Shown: positions 1 through 10,332, numbered from the stretch's first letter. The stretch is DNA of 64,000 nucleotides from Fructilactobacillus sanfranciscensis DSM 20451 (GCF_001436035.1 NZ_AYYM01000002.1:84853-148852), one strand, 5' to 3'. The notes: generated from the sequence alone by a model not told the origin. Program-made: numbers and translations.

Positions 1-898
1 AAAAAACAAGCGGTGCATAATTTTTAGCAGTCTTAATTAGTTGTTGTTCTTCATTATCGAATTGATATTCATTTGTTGTAGTATTTTTAACTGGATTAGT
101 TTTTGCTGTTTTAAAATCAGTTTGATTATTTCTCGAAACTAAAAGTTTAAACTTTTGCATATCAAAATGATTATTAGTTAAATTCGTAGCTTGTTCAACT
201 AATTTTGTCATCGTCATTTCATCAATACCATACAATAACTTAGTGGAAACAAATAAATCATGATTCTTTTTAATATCATCGATATTTACAAATGAACTAC
301 TCAAAATATCTAACATTAATTTGAAATCTAAATTATCATCTTTCAAGCTTTGTACCTGCTTTTCATCAGGAATTCCCGTTTGAACTTGTTTAATAATGTC
401 TTGCTGGTTAGTAATATTTTGTTGGTTAATTGAATAAACTTCTAAGAAGTCGTGAGTAGTATCAGTTAATAGGGAAAAATCATAATCACTGGGAAGTAGT
501 TCTTTAGATAGTTCTAAATACTTGGTTTCCCCCACCATTTCTAACAAAATTTCACTCATTAAACCATTACTAAAAAATGATGTAGCTGATAACGGCTTTG
601 TTAATAAATACGTAACTATTTCTTTTTCATTTTGAAAAGTCTGAACTAATCCAACACCCTCAAGTTTTAAGCGCGCTTGATAAAGTTCACCACCATCAAT
701 TCCAATCCCATTCATCAATGCGAAATGTTCACGCTTATTAGAATCTTCATTCCATAATGAACTGATTAAAGCAAAAGCATTTGCCCCGATAATTGGCAAA
801 TACAGCTTGGTTAAAATTTGAAAGTCTGTCGCATTTAATTCTCCATTACGATAAACTCGATATTCTGTTTTAGGTTCAATAATTTGATTATTATTCAT
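1..898 (-). CDS. dnaB: Replication initiation and membrane attachment protein DnaB (partial, 3' end outside window)
   Basis: The reading frame starts with ATG at 898 and runs off the left edge, giving about 299 residues. The product begins MNNNQIIEPKTEYRV and continues with a helical region (LTKLYLPIIGANAFALISSLW) that matches the N-terminal domain of the Firmicute primosomal protein DnaB, which loads the replicative helicase at origins together with DnaD and DnaI. It is unrelated to the helicase called DnaB in E. coli. The start overlaps the nrdR stop by 8 bases, so the two are translated from one mRNA, as in Bacillus, where nrdR is followed by dnaB and dnaI. The C-terminal domain cannot be seen. 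The call rests on the N-terminal sequence and gene order. Confidence 0.85.
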   Translation of the reverse strand, partial: MNNNQIIEPKTEYRVYRNGELNATDFQILTKLYLPIIGANAFALISSLWNEDSNKREHFALMNGIGIDGGELYQARLKLEGVGLVQTFQNEKEIVTYLLTKPLSATSFFSNGLMSEILLEMVGETKYLELSKELLPSDYDFSLLTDTTHDFLEVYSINQQNITNQQDIIKQVQTGIPDEKQVQSLKDDNLDFKLMLDILSSSFVNIDDIKKNHDLFVSTKLLYGIDEMTMTKLVEQATNLTNNHFDMQKFKLLVSRNNQTDFKTAKTNPVKNTTTNEYQFDNEEQQLIKTAKNYAPLVF

Positions 899-1382
899 CT
901 TTTTTGTTTTTCTCTTTTGATGCGTCGTCACCCATCAATTCCTTCATCTTACTATAAAATTCATTCATGTCTTTAAACTGGCGATAAACGCTTGCAAATC
1001 TAATATAGGCAATTTCATCGACATCTTTCAGCCCCGCCATAACGCCTTTGCCAATTAATTCACTGGAAACTTCATGACTACCATCATCATTATTTTCCAA
1101 ATTACGTTTTGTTTCGTTAACAATTCTATTCATTTGCTCAAGTGAAACTGGTCTTTTTTCACACGACCGAATAATTCCACGTAAAACTTTTTCGGAACTA
1201 AATTCTTCTCGATTACCATCTTTTTTAACAACTAGTAATGGTGAAGCTTCAATTCTTTCAAAAGTAGTAAAACGATGACCACAATTATTACATTCTCGGC
1301 GGCGTCTAATTTCGTTACCCACTTGAATAGGACGACTTTCTAAAACTTTTGAAGATGTGTGTTGGCATTTTGGACATTTCAT
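891..1382 (-). CDS. nrdR: Transcriptional repressor NrdR
   Basis: 163 residues. A zinc ribbon is visible at C3, C6, C31 and C34 (MKCPKC and CNNCGHRF), followed from about residue 46 by an ATP-cone domain. This is the full usual length of NrdR, the nucleotide-sensing repressor of ribonucleotide reductase operons; it binds NrdR boxes when dATP is high. It sits 4 bases downstream of coaE and overlaps dnaB, as part of the run polA-mutM-coaE-nrdR-dnaB. No NrdR box target lies in this window. Confidence 0.96.
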   Translation of the reverse strand: MKCPKCQHTSSKVLESRPIQVGNEIRRRRECNNCGHRFTTFERIEASPLLVVKKDGNREEFSSEKVLRGIIRSCEKRPVSLEQMNRIVNETKRNLENNDDGSHEVSSELIGKGVMAGLKDVDEIAYIRFASVYRQFKDMNEFYSKMKELMGDDASKEKNKKDE

Positions 1383-1386
1383 TTTC

Positions 1387-1959
1387 TTACCTCAAATCAT
1401 CAAGCAAGCATAAAACTTGTTTTTTTAACTCATCAATTCCATTTGTAGAATCAATTACTACATCTGATAATTCTTTTTTTACTGATTGTGGCCACTGACT
1501 TTTCATTAGTAAGTTAGCTTTACTAATTGAGATGGTGTTTCTTTTTATCAATCGCTGCATTTGAATGACCGGATCACAAGCTATCATAATAATTTTATCA
1601 ACATAAACTTGTAAGCCATTTTCAAAAAGCGTGGGTGCTTCAATAAAAATAACATCCTCATCTGTATGACTATTAATTTCTTTAATCAAAAATGGATTCA
1701 ATATTCTAACTAATCTCTTTAAAGCGTTTTTATCATTAAACACAATTTCGGCAAGCTGAGAGCGATTGATTTTTCCGTTATTAGTAGTCTTTACTCCGAA
1801 CAACTTAACAATTTTATTAATGACATCTTTGTTTTCATTTTCTAAATCATGAACAGTCTTATCTAAATCAATCACATCAAAATTTTTATCTTTAAGCAGT
1901 TTCCCCACGGTTGATTTACCAGACGCAATCCCACCTGTCAATGCAATCACTTTAGTCAC
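1387..1959 (-). CDS. coaE: Dephospho-CoA kinase
   Basis: 190 residues, normal for CoaE. It phosphorylates the 3'-hydroxyl of dephospho-CoA, the last step of coenzyme A synthesis. The P-loop GGIASGKS is at residues 9-16 and the substrate-binding stretch DLDKTVHDL follows near residue 31. The start codon overlaps the end of mutM by 8 bases, so translational coupling is likely. Cytosolic enzyme, intact. Confidence 0.95.
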   Translation of the reverse strand: MTKVIALTGGIASGKSTVGKLLKDKNFDVIDLDKTVHDLENENKDVINKIVKLFGVKTTNNGKINRSQLAEIVFNDKNALKRLVRILNPFLIKEINSHTDEDVIFIEAPTLFENGLQVYVDKIIMIACDPVIQMQRLIKRNTISISKANLLMKSQWPQSVKKELSDVVIDSTNGIDELKKQVLCLLDDLR

Positions 1960-2794
1960 TTAGATCACCATGTAGTTTTTGACATTTAGGACAGAAAGTC
2001 GTTCCCCTTTGTGCCACTTTAATTTTTTCCATTGTAGTTCCACAACGCTCACATTTTTCATCTTTACGCCCATAAGCATGAAGTTGATTTTGGAATTGGC
2101 CTGCTTCACCATATGCATTTGAATATGAGTGAACAGTGGTTCCGTGACCCTTGATTGCTGCAGCAATTTCTTTAACAATATTTGCTCGTAATCTTCTAAT
2201 CTCATCATCACTTAATTCATTAGTAAGTTGTTCTGGATTTATTTTGGATAGCCAAAGAACTTCATCACAATAAATATTTCCTAATCCCGCAATTTTTGAT
2301 TGATCTAATAAGAATCCTTTGATTTTACGATGAGATTTGTGCATGATTTCTTTCATGTAATCAAACTTCAAATCTTGCTCAGTAGGTTCAGGGCCAATTT
2401 TATTTAACCCTGATAATTTATAAACATCTTCATTTTTAACTAAAGCCATTTTTCCAAACATTCGAGTATCTTTATAGCGTAATTCACGACCATCAGTTAA
2501 ATGAAAAACGACATTTGTATGCTTAGGTCTTTCAGTTTCTTCAGGTTGAACTTCATACTTTCCTTCCATTCTCAAATGGGAAACCAGTGTCAAATCATCA
2601 CTCAATCTAAATAAAAGATATTTGCCTCGACGGTCAATTTGAATGATTTCTTTTCCTGCTAATTTTTTTTCAAAATCTTCAGCTGGAATATTAATCATCT
2701 TAGGGTATAAAACTTCTACAGATTTAATCTTCGATCCCTTAACTAATTTATTTAATCCTTGACGAACCGTTTGAACTTCTGGTAATTCTGGCAT
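1952..2794 (-). CDS. mutM: Formamidopyrimidine-DNA glycosylase (Fpg)
   Basis: 280 residues when started at the ATG at 2794. An in-frame upstream ATG at 2803 exists, but the enzyme uses Pro2 as the catalytic nucleophile, and only the 2794 start gives MPELPEV with Pro2 and Glu3 in place. Fpg excises 8-oxoguanine and other oxidised purines and nicks the strand. The basic loop GRRGKYLLF and a C-terminal zinc finger with four cysteines (CERC and CPKC) are intact. It lies directly after polA, which would fill the repair gap, and overlaps coaE. Confidence 0.96.
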   Translation of the reverse strand: MPELPEVQTVRQGLNKLVKGSKIKSVEVLYPKMINIPAEDFEKKLAGKEIIQIDRRGKYLLFRLSDDLTLVSHLRMEGKYEVQPEETERPKHTNVVFHLTDGRELRYKDTRMFGKMALVKNEDVYKLSGLNKIGPEPTEQDLKFDYMKEIMHKSHRKIKGFLLDQSKIAGLGNIYCDEVLWLSKINPEQLTNELSDDEIRRLRANIVKEIAAAIKGHGTTVHSYSNAYGEAGQFQNQLHAYGRKDEKCERCGTTMEKIKVAQRGTTFCPKCQKLHGDLSD

Positions 2795-2812
2795 GAAAGC
2801 CACCTCTTTACT

Positions 2813-5512
2813 TTATTTTTTTATATTATACCAATCTGATCCAGAATGGCTTTCAACTTTTAATGGAACATTAAAATCAACAGTTGAATTACTGAGTAAT
2901 TTGTCTGTCTTCATAATTGAGTCCATCACTTGTGGTACTAACTTTTCTAAAACTGGAATTTCTGTTTCTGGTGCTTCAAAAATTAACTCATCATGAATTT
3001 GTAAAAGCATCTTAGCTTGTAATCCTTTTTCTTTTAAAACAGATTGCATTTTAATCATTGCCGCCTTAATTATGTCAGCTGCACTTCCTTGGATGGGAGA
3101 ATTCATCGCAATTCGTTCGGCAAATTGACGTTGCTGAAAACGTTTGGACTGAATTTCTGGAATGTAGCGTCGGCGATGGGAAATAGTTTCAACATATCCA
3201 TGTTCTTTGGCAAATTTAACTGAATCTTCCATATATTGCTTAACACCAGGGTATTCATTAAAATATTTGTCAATGAACCGTTTAGCGTCACCATTTGAAA
3301 TCCCGGTATTATGCGCTAATCCAAACGAACTAATTCCATACACAATTCCAAAGTTAACCGCTTTGGCTTGTCGTCTTAAAGTTGGTGTGATTACAGCATC
3401 TTTATCCAATTCAAATATTCTACGAGCGGTAGCTGCATGAATATCTTCTCCACTTTCGAAAGCCTCTCGCATATTTTTATCGCCAGAAATCGCAGCTAAA
3501 ACACGTAATTCAATTTGAGAATAATCAGAAGAAAACAATTTCCACCCTTTATGACTAGGAACAAAAGCTTCACGAACCTTACGGCCTTCTTCAGTTCGAA
3601 CGGGAATGTTTTGTAAATTAGGGTCAACGGATGATAATCGACCAGTTTGCGTTAAGGTTTGCAAGTATCGTGTGTGCACCTTACCATCATCCGTAATATC
3701 AGCTTTAATTCCGTCCAAATACGTAGAAATTAATTTAGTTAATTGACGATAATTAAGAATATTTTCAATAATTGGATGATCTGGGGCTAATTGTTCTAAA
3801 ACATCAACTGCGGTTGAGTAACCAGTCTTAGTTTTTTTAATAACTGGAAGCCCCATTTTTTCGAATAACACAATTCCTAATTGTTTGGGTGAGCCGATAT
3901 TAAACTCTTCACCGGCCTCTTGATAGATTTTTTGTTTGTATTCACTAACTCGTTCAGTAAATTTACTTTTTAATTCTTCTAATTTATCTTGATTAACACT
4001 AATTCCTTGAATCTCCATTGCACTCAAAACGCAAGCTAATGGAAGTTCCAAATCACGATATAAATCAGCCTGCTGATGTTCTTTTAGTTTTTCAAGCATT
4101 TGTTTTTTTAATGTTGAAATAGCTAATGCTTTTCGCACCATATGCTCGAATAATTCATGATTATCTGGAATTTGAAGGCTCTTTCCCTTGCCATAAACCT
4201 CTTCATCAGATAAAACACTGAAATAACCATGGCGATTAGCAACTTCTCCGATATCATCTTCATTATTGAGTGTATTAATTAAATATGAGACCAAAAGCAT
4301 GTCAAAATCAACGCCTTGAAATCCAATCTCATTACGATGTAATCCAACAATTTGTGCTTTGGTATCAAAAATATTTTTATTAATTTCACTATTTTCTAAA
4401 ATTTGTTTAATTCGTTTATCAGATAATAAGCTCATATCGCGACTAACAAACCACTTTTTTCCATTGCCAATTACGAAACCTAATTGTTCAGCCGTATGGT
4501 AGTTAGGATTAATTGTTTCAAGATTAAAAGTTATTTCATTACCTAAACTATTAACTTCATCGAGATTTTCTTTACTTAACTCAGTAAATTCAACTTCTGG
4601 TAGTTCAATTTTAGAGGTTCCAAGTTGATTATCGGCATTATTTGAACTATTCAAAAATGATTTAAATCCCATTTTTTTATAAAAATCAGATAATTCTGGT
4701 TCTTGTGGACCCTTGTAAATTAAATCAGCAAGTTTAATATCAATTGGTGCGTTAGTATCAATTGTAGCTAATTTCTTTGAAAGAAATGCTTGCTTCTCAT
4801 CGTTTACCAAATGTTCTTTTAATTTTTTAGCCGTAATTTCATCAATATGGTCATAAAGACCCTGAACCGTACCATACTGTTTAATTAATTTAATTGCTGT
4901 TTTCGGACCAACTTTTTCTACACCTGGATAATTATCAGAAGTATCACCTTGAAGTCCCTTAATATCAATAATTTGTTCAGGATTTATACCCATATTCTTT
5001 TTTACATAAGTCGGTGTATAATCTTCAAGATCACTGACCCCTTTTTTGGAAACTTTAACGGTTGTTTTCTCAGAACAAAGTTGAGTTAAATCGCGGTCTC
5101 CAGTAATAATATCAACGTGATAACCCTCTTTTTCAGCCATCTTAGCCGTTGTACCGATAATATCATCAGCTTCATAATCTTTTAATTCATAAGTTTTGAT
5201 TCCTCGAGCTTTTAGCAAATCCATCACATAAGGAAATTGTTCCCTCAACTCGTCAGGAATTTTTGCTCGGCCTGCTTTATAATCAGAATACATTTTTGTT
5301 CGAAAGGTCTTTTTACCAGCATCAAATGCTGCTAAAACAGTTGTTGGTTTGATATCAGCTAAGATATCATTTAACATCCGATTAAATCCATAAACTGCAC
5401 TTGTATGTAATCCGTCTGGACTAGTGAATCTATCCATTGAGGTATATAAAGCAAAAAATGCCTTATAAGTTAATGAATTCCCATCAATTAATAAAAGTTT
5501 TTTTTCGGTCAT
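2813..5512 (-). CDS. polA: DNA polymerase I
   Basis: 899 residues in three blocks: a 5'-3' flap nuclease (about 1-290), a 3'-5' exonuclease-like fold (about 310-490) and the polymerase domain (about 490-899). Polymerase motifs are clear: A (DYSQIELR), B (RRQAKAVNFGIVYG) and C (QIHDELIFEAP). In the middle domain the usual Asp-x-Glu motif reads FNLET, with Asn for the first metal ligand, so proofreading is probably absent, as in Bacillus PolI. The ribosome site GGAGG precedes the ATG. First gene of the polA-mutM-coaE-nrdR-dnaB run; a terminator upstream at about 5564-5590 separates it from murC. Confidence 0.97.
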   Translation of the reverse strand: MTEKKLLLIDGNSLTYKAFFALYTSMDRFTSPDGLHTSAVYGFNRMLNDILADIKPTTVLAAFDAGKKTFRTKMYSDYKAGRAKIPDELREQFPYVMDLLKARGIKTYELKDYEADDIIGTTAKMAEKEGYHVDIITGDRDLTQLCSEKTTVKVSKKGVSDLEDYTPTYVKKNMGINPEQIIDIKGLQGDTSDNYPGVEKVGPKTAIKLIKQYGTVQGLYDHIDEITAKKLKEHLVNDEKQAFLSKKLATIDTNAPIDIKLADLIYKGPQEPELSDFYKKMGFKSFLNSSNNADNQLGTSKIELPEVEFTELSKENLDEVNSLGNEITFNLETINPNYHTAEQLGFVIGNGKKWFVSRDMSLLSDKRIKQILENSEINKNIFDTKAQIVGLHRNEIGFQGVDFDMLLVSYLINTLNNEDDIGEVANRHGYFSVLSDEEVYGKGKSLQIPDNHELFEHMVRKALAISTLKKQMLEKLKEHQQADLYRDLELPLACVLSAMEIQGISVNQDKLEELKSKFTERVSEYKQKIYQEAGEEFNIGSPKQLGIVLFEKMGLPVIKKTKTGYSTAVDVLEQLAPDHPIIENILNYRQLTKLISTYLDGIKADITDDGKVHTRYLQTLTQTGRLSSVDPNLQNIPVRTEEGRKVREAFVPSHKGWKLFSSDYSQIELRVLAAISGDKNMREAFESGEDIHAATARRIFELDKDAVITPTLRRQAKAVNFGIVYGISSFGLAHNTGISNGDAKRFIDKYFNEYPGVKQYMEDSVKFAKEHGYVETISHRRRYIPEIQSKRFQQRQFAERIAMNSPIQGSAADIIKAAMIKMQSVLKEKGLQAKMLLQIHDELIFEAPETEIPVLEKLVPQVMDSIMKTDKLLSNSTVDFNVPLKVESHSGSDWYNIKK

Positions 5513-5563
5513 CTGGAAATTCCTCCAAATTTATTTCTTATATTTTAACACTACTTTTTTAGC

Positions 5564-5590
5564 AAAAAAAAGCATGACTTATCGTCATAC
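5564..5590 (-). terminator. Terminator after murC
   Basis: On the minus strand a 7-bp hairpin (arms 5572-5578 and 5584-5590, one G-U pair) is followed by a run of eight T. It ends the murC transcript and separates it from polA. Confidence 0.7.
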
Positions 5591-5597
5591 TTTATTT

Positions 5598-6947
5598 TTA
5601 GTTATTTTTTTTACTTAAATGACTAAGTAAGTCTTCATAACTTCTTTCGTATTTTTGGATATCCCCAGCTCCCATAAAAATGACAACTGCATCGTGATAA
5701 TTTAATAATGGTGAAACATTGTCTTCTTTAATCAAGGATGCACCAGGAATTTTATTAACTAAATCTTGACTACTAATGTTACCTGATTTTTCCCGAGGGG
5801 AACCGTAAATTTTAGTAATATAAACTTGATCAGCTTTTGAAAGAGTTTTCGCAAAATCATCAAGATATGCAATCGTTCTACTAAAAGTATGTGGTTGAAA
5901 AACAGCAATAATCTCTTTGTTAGGAAATTCTTGCCGAGCAGCATCTAAAGTTGCTTTAATTTCAGATGGGTGATGAGCATAATCATCAATAATTGTCATA
6001 TCTCCAACTTTGATTTTTGAGAATCGACGTTTAACCCCCTGAAAAGTTAGTAATTCACGTTGAATTTCATCTAAATCAACTTCTTCAAAATATGAAACAG
6101 CTATTACTGCAAGCGAATTAAGAACGTTATGTTCACCAAACAAAGGAATTTCAAAACGTCCTAAATCTTCACCTCTAAAAATTACATTGAACGTTGAGCC
6201 AGAAGTAGTTCGCTTAATATCAACTGCTCTAAAGTCATCCTTTTCGCCCGTTCCATAGTAGTAAACAGGAACATCTGCTTTAATCTTACGAAGATATGGA
6301 TCATCTCCCCAAGCAAAAATTCCCTTTTGAACATGCGTAGCAAAAGTTTGAAATGCATCAAAAACATCTTCAATTCCAGTATAGTAATCAGGATGATCAA
6401 AATCGATGTTTGTCATAATTGCATAATCAGGATAAGTTGGCATAAAGTGACGACGATATTCATCAGCTTCATAGACAAAGAATCGAGCATCAGGAAGGGC
6501 ATTTCCAGTACCATCACCAACTAAATAATCGGTAGGTGCAATTCCACTAAGAACATGAGCTAATAAACCCGTTGTACTAGTTTTACCGTGAGCCCCGCAT
6601 ACCGCGATACTGGTAAAACCTTTAATTAATTCTCCCAAAAATTCTGGATATCTAAAAATTGGTAATCCTAATTCTTTTGCTCGAACCACTTCAGGTTGGC
6701 TATCTTCAAAAGCATTTCCAACGATTAATGTCATACCTTTTTTAATATTATTTGGATTAAATGTAAATACTTTAATTCCAGCATCTTCTAATCCCTTTTG
6801 GGTAAAGGTGTATTTTTCAATGTCGGAACCTTCCACAGTACAACCCATGTCTTTAACAACAAGTGCCATGGCACTCATACCGGTTCCTTTAATTCCAACA
6901 AAATAATAAGTCGTATTTTTATCAATTTTTAATTCTGGTTTAGTCAT
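5598..6947 (-). CDS. murC: UDP-N-acetylmuramate--L-alanine ligase
   Basis: 449 residues, full length. MurC adds L-alanine to UDP-MurNAc, the first residue of the peptidoglycan stem peptide. Visible motifs are the UDP-binding loop [13 protein letters not shown] near residues 18-30, the ATP loop [10 protein letters not shown] near 118, and EADEYRRHF. It follows sftA at 65 bases with its own ribosome site (AAGGAG), the same order as in Bacillus (ytpP-ytpR-sftA-murC). Cytosolic. The window also contains murE. Confidence 0.96.
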   Translation of the reverse strand: MTKPELKIDKNTTYYFVGIKGTGMSAMALVVKDMGCTVEGSDIEKYTFTQKGLEDAGIKVFTFNPNNIKKGMTLIVGNAFEDSQPEVVRAKELGLPIFRYPEFLGELIKGFTSIAVCGAHGKTSTTGLLAHVLSGIAPTDYLVGDGTGNALPDARFFVYEADEYRRHFMPTYPDYAIMTNIDFDHPDYYTGIEDVFDAFQTFATHVQKGIFAWGDDPYLRKIKADVPVYYYGTGEKDDFRAVDIKRTTSGSTFNVIFRGEDLGRFEIPLFGEHNVLNSLAVIAVSYFEEVDLDEIQRELLTFQGVKRRFSKIKVGDMTIIDDYAHHPSEIKATLDAARQEFPNKEIIAVFQPHTFSRTIAYLDDFAKTLSKADQVYITKIYGSPREKSGNISSQDLVNKIPGASLIKEDNVSPLLNYHDAVVIFMGAGDIQKYERSYEDLLSHLSKKNN

Positions 6948-7012
6948 TATTTATGAAAACTCCTTTTATTTTCTTTACTAGTAAATATCATACCATTTAT
7001 TGCTTTTGGTAA

Positions 7013-9304
7013 TTAGATATTTAATTTATGAAAATCATCTTCCGTTAAATAAACATCACGTGGCTTTGAACCATGTTGTCCTGAAATGAAATTATTTTTT
7101 TCCAAATCATCAATAATGGTTGCCGCTCGATTGTATCCAATGGAAAATACTCGTTGTAACTTAGAAGTAGAAACATTATCTTCTTCAGCAATATATTCTA
7201 ACACTCTTTTCCAAATTTCATCATGTTTTGCCGCCTGATCAACACTCTTTAAAAGTGACTTGGGATCAAAATCATAATGAACTGTTCCTTGGTTTCGAAC
7301 AAAATTAGTTACTTTTTCAACTTCTTTATTGGTAACAAATGCCCCTTGAAGACGTTCGGGTTTATTAGCGCCATTGGCTTGATAAAGCATGTCACCCTTC
7401 CCTAACAAACGTTCGGCACCAGCTTGATCAATAATTGTTCTTGAATCTATTTGACTAGAAACCATAAAAGCAATTCGTGTAGGAATATTATTCTTAATTG
7501 TTCCAGTTACAATATCAACACTTGGACGTTGAGTAGCAACAATTAAATGAATTCCAGCAGCACGTGCTTTTTGAGTAATTCGAACAATATAATCTTGTAC
7601 TTCACTAGAAGCAACCATCATCAAATCAGCTAATTCATCAATGACAACTAAAATATATGGTAATTTATCTTGGTCTCTATCAGTTTCATGAGCCTTTTTA
7701 TTATATTGTTCAATATTACGAACTCCCGCCGCTGCTAATCTATCATAGCGATTATCCATTTCATTTGTTACCCACTTCAATGCTGCAGAAGCTTCCTTTG
7801 GATCGGAAATAACCGGTGAAATAAGGTGAGGAATTTCATTGTACGGCGCTAATTCTACAGCCTTTGGATCAATTAAAATCATCCGCAAATCACTTGGAGA
7901 AGCGTGATAAAGCAATGACAACAACAAACTATTGATAAAAACACTTTTCCCAGAACCAGTTGCCCCAGCAATTAAGGCATGTGGCATTTTATTTAGGTCA
8001 GCCACAACTGGGTTTCCTTCAATATCGACCCCCATCGCAACCTCAGTAACAGAATCATTATTTTTGAATTTAGGTTCTTCAAGTATTTCTGACAACATAA
8101 CTGGACGAGGATGGCGATTAGGAATTTCAATTCCAACTGTTGATTTCCCAGGAATTGGGGCTTCAATTCGAATATCTTTGGCTGCTAAAGCCATTTTTAA
8201 ATCATCTGTTAAATTGGTAACTTTACTGACTTTTACACCTAAGTCCAACTTAACTTGAAATTGTGTAACCGTGGGACCATTAGTCCAATCAACTACATGT
8301 CCCTTAACATGAAAAGCTTGTAAAGTATTGTCTAATGTAATTGCTTGTTCTGTAATCCAATCATCCATATCAGAATCAACATCGTCAACTGGGGAAACTA
8401 ATAAATTATCATTAGGGTACAAATAATTAATATTATTAAATTTTGTTGATTTTGATTGAGTAATAAAATAACCATTACCATCACTCGTCTGTAAATTTTT
8501 TGCTGGATCTTGAATATTTTCATTTTTCGTTAATTCGCGATTATCTATTTTTGAATTATTTGTATTAGAATTATTGGATTTTTTATTATCAGTTGAATCA
8601 ACTACTTTTTGTTCACTATTATTAAACAAAGGTAATTTGTCAGCCAATCCTGATTCATCTTTCAATATATCACTAAGAGAATGACCCAATCCCCTATTGT
8701 TATTATGTTTTTGCTTATGTTGTAGTGAGTTATCCACAGTGTTTTCATTTTTGTTTTCATAATTTTCTTCCAGCTGTTTTTGTTCATTTTTAGAAGACAA
8801 ATCATATTTTCTGGATAATTCATTATTTTCATTTTCTTCAATTAAATCAGTATTAGAGGAATTAGAAACTTCTTGAGAAGTTATTACCTTTTTTTGACTT
8901 AAAAGATCATTGTTTTTATTTAAATCGATTTTAGGTATTAAAACTGATTTATCATCATCTTTCGCAAGCAAAATTAAATCTTGCATATTTTCTAAATTTT
9001 CAATCGCCCGTCTATAGCGATCAGTAAACTTATTAGTCCATCGATTAAAAACTTTTTCTGTCGAAAAATGGTTCTCAGGCTGAAAAGACTTAGTCTGTTC
9101 AACTAAGCTAGATCTCGATTCAGCATTCTTTGATTTAATGAAATATTGCTTTGCTTGGTTCGATTTTATTTTAATTTTATTTTCGTTATCTCTACCTTTA
9201 TAGTTAATTGACTTAGGAGTAACTTGACCAGCTTTGTTGTTTTTAAAGAGATTTTCACCTTTAAAATATTTTCTGAAAAAAGCTGGCCCATCATAACGAT
9301 CCAT
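7013..9304 (-). CDS. sftA: Soluble FtsK/SpoIIIE-family DNA translocase, SftA type
   Basis: 763 residues from the ATG at 9304. A GTG at 9313 is in frame, but it forms part of the ribosome site (AAGGTG), so the ATG is preferred. The C-terminal half has the motor: P-loop GATGSGKS, VIDELADLMM (Walker B) and a gamma winged-helix domain at the end (RVFSIGYNRAATIIDDLE), which reads KOPS/SRS-like DNA sequences. The first 300 residues are hydrophilic and rich in Asn, Lys and Ser, with no membrane segment, unlike SpoIIIE/FtsK. That, plus its place between ytpR and murC, identifies it as SftA, which clears DNA from the closing septum. Confidence 0.9.
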   Translation of the reverse strand: MDRYDGPAFFRKYFKGENLFKNNKAGQVTPKSINYKGRDNENKIKIKSNQAKQYFIKSKNAESRSSLVEQTKSFQPENHFSTEKVFNRWTNKFTDRYRRAIENLENMQDLILLAKDDDKSVLIPKIDLNKNNDLLSQKKVITSQEVSNSSNTDLIEENENNELSRKYDLSSKNEQKQLEENYENKNENTVDNSLQHKQKHNNNRGLGHSLSDILKDESGLADKLPLFNNSEQKVVDSTDNKKSNNSNTNNSKIDNRELTKNENIQDPAKNLQTSDGNGYFITQSKSTKFNNINYLYPNDNLLVSPVDDVDSDMDDWITEQAITLDNTLQAFHVKGHVVDWTNGPTVTQFQVKLDLGVKVSKVTNLTDDLKMALAAKDIRIEAPIPGKSTVGIEIPNRHPRPVMLSEILEEPKFKNNDSVTEVAMGVDIEGNPVVADLNKMPHALIAGATGSGKSVFINSLLLSLLYHASPSDLRMILIDPKAVELAPYNEIPHLISPVISDPKEASAALKWVTNEMDNRYDRLAAAGVRNIEQYNKKAHETDRDQDKLPYILVVIDELADLMMVASSEVQDYIVRITQKARAAGIHLIVATQRPSVDIVTGTIKNNIPTRIAFMVSSQIDSRTIIDQAGAERLLGKGDMLYQANGANKPERLQGAFVTNKEVEKVTNFVRNQGTVHYDFDPKSLLKSVDQAAKHDEIWKRVLEYIAEEDNVSTSKLQRVFSIGYNRAATIIDDLEKNNFISGQHGSKPRDVYLTEDDFHKLNI

Positions 9305-9331
9305 ATTTTTCACCTTAACTTTATTTATGTA

Positions 9332-9357
9332 TAAAAAAACGAATAGATTCTATTCGT
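9332..9357 (-). terminator. Terminator between ytpR and sftA
   Basis: A hairpin with 8-bp arms (9339-9346 and 9350-9357) followed by seven T on the minus strand. It includes the ytpR stop codon, so it would end or weaken transcription into sftA. Confidence 0.7.
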
Positions 9358-9988
9358 CGAAAAGTGTTTTTGCTTTATCAAAATCAAAGGGTTCACCGAT
9401 TTTATATGAATCAGGTAAAATTAGTGCCCCAGGACGATCAGGAGCATTAGGAATTTTAAGTTCTCTACCAGAACAAATCATTCCATCACTTTCTACATCT
9501 TTTAATTCACTTGGCCAAATAATCAAACCATTTGGCATCATGGCACCAACTTCAGCAACAACCACTTTGATGCCTTCTTGCATATTAGGTGAGCTACTTA
9601 CAATTTGAAGGGTCTTTCCATCTTCAACTTCTGTTTCAGTGATGTACAAATGGCTTGATTTAGGATGTTCTTTCATTGATTTAACGAATCCAACCACAAA
9701 TTTAGGTGAGACTTTACTAGGTAATTTAGTGTCAAATCCGGCTGAAACAATTGCTTCATTTAATTTATCGATTTGATTATCAGATAAAATAACCTGTCCA
9801 TTTTGATTTTTAATTTCTGGAGTAATTGAACTAACATTAAAAATGTTATACCCAATTATTTTTCCATCTTCGTTTTTAAGCGCAACAATATTACCATTTT
9901 TTTTGCTAGTTTGAATCCCTTTATCTTGTCCTAAGACAACGATTAAAACATCACCAATTTGTTTGAAATTGTAACTTGCAATCATCAT
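9350..9988 (-). CDS. ytpR: YtpR-like tRNA-binding domain protein
   Basis: 212 residues. The N-terminal part (about 1-90) is a DUF4479-like region. The C-terminal part (about 95-200) is an EMAP-II-like tRNA-binding OB fold with VGFVKSMKEHPKSSHLYI, LQIVSSSPN, VVVAEVGAMMPNGL and SDGMICSGREL, the same fold as the N-terminal domain of PheT. The cellular role is not established. The ribosome site AGGAG lies 8 bases before the ATG. It sits between the thioredoxin-like ytpP and sftA, as in Bacillus. Confidence 0.88.
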   Translation of the reverse strand: MMIASYNFKQIGDVLIVVLGQDKGIQTSKKNGNIVALKNEDGKIIGYNIFNVSSITPEIKNQNGQVILSDNQIDKLNEAIVSAGFDTKLPSKVSPKFVVGFVKSMKEHPKSSHLYITETEVEDGKTLQIVSSSPNMQEGIKVVVAEVGAMMPNGLIIWPSELKDVESDGMICSGRELKIPNAPDRPGALILPDSYKIGEPFDFDKAKTLFDE

Positions 9989-10005
9989 ATTAAAAGCTCC
10001 TATTT

Positions 10006-10332
10006 TTATTCTGTTGGTAAAGATTTAATAAAATTTTCTACTTCTTCTTTACTCTTACGATCTTTGTTAACTAAACGTCCAATTTCTTTTCCATTACTAA
10101 ACGCAACAAAACTTGGAATTCCAAAAACGTCTAAATCTTTACATAAATCAATATTATCATCTCTATCAACCTTAATGAAGGTAAATTCAGGGAATTCTTT
10201 AATAATTTCTGGCATTGCCGGCTTGATAAAATTACAATCAGGACACCAATCAGCAGTGAAAAACAAAATGTATCTGCCTTTTGCTAACTTATTTTTAAGC
10301 TCTTTTTCATTGATTACAGCTAATTCTTCCAT
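10006..10332 (-). CDS. ytpP: Thioredoxin-like protein YtpP
   Basis: 108 residues with a thioredoxin fold. The active site reads ADWCPDCNFIKP, so the dithiol motif is CPDC rather than the CGPC of TrxA. The cis-proline region GIPSFVAF is present near residue 75. A cytosolic disulfide reductase role is likely; its natural partner is unknown. First gene of the ytpP-ytpR run and divergent from the small gene at 10425. Confidence 0.88.
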   Translation of the reverse strand: MEELAVINEKELKNKLAKGRYILFFTADWCPDCNFIKPAMPEIIKEFPEFTFIKVDRDDNIDLCKDLDVFGIPSFVAFSNGKEIGRLVNKDRKSKEEVENFIKSLPTE

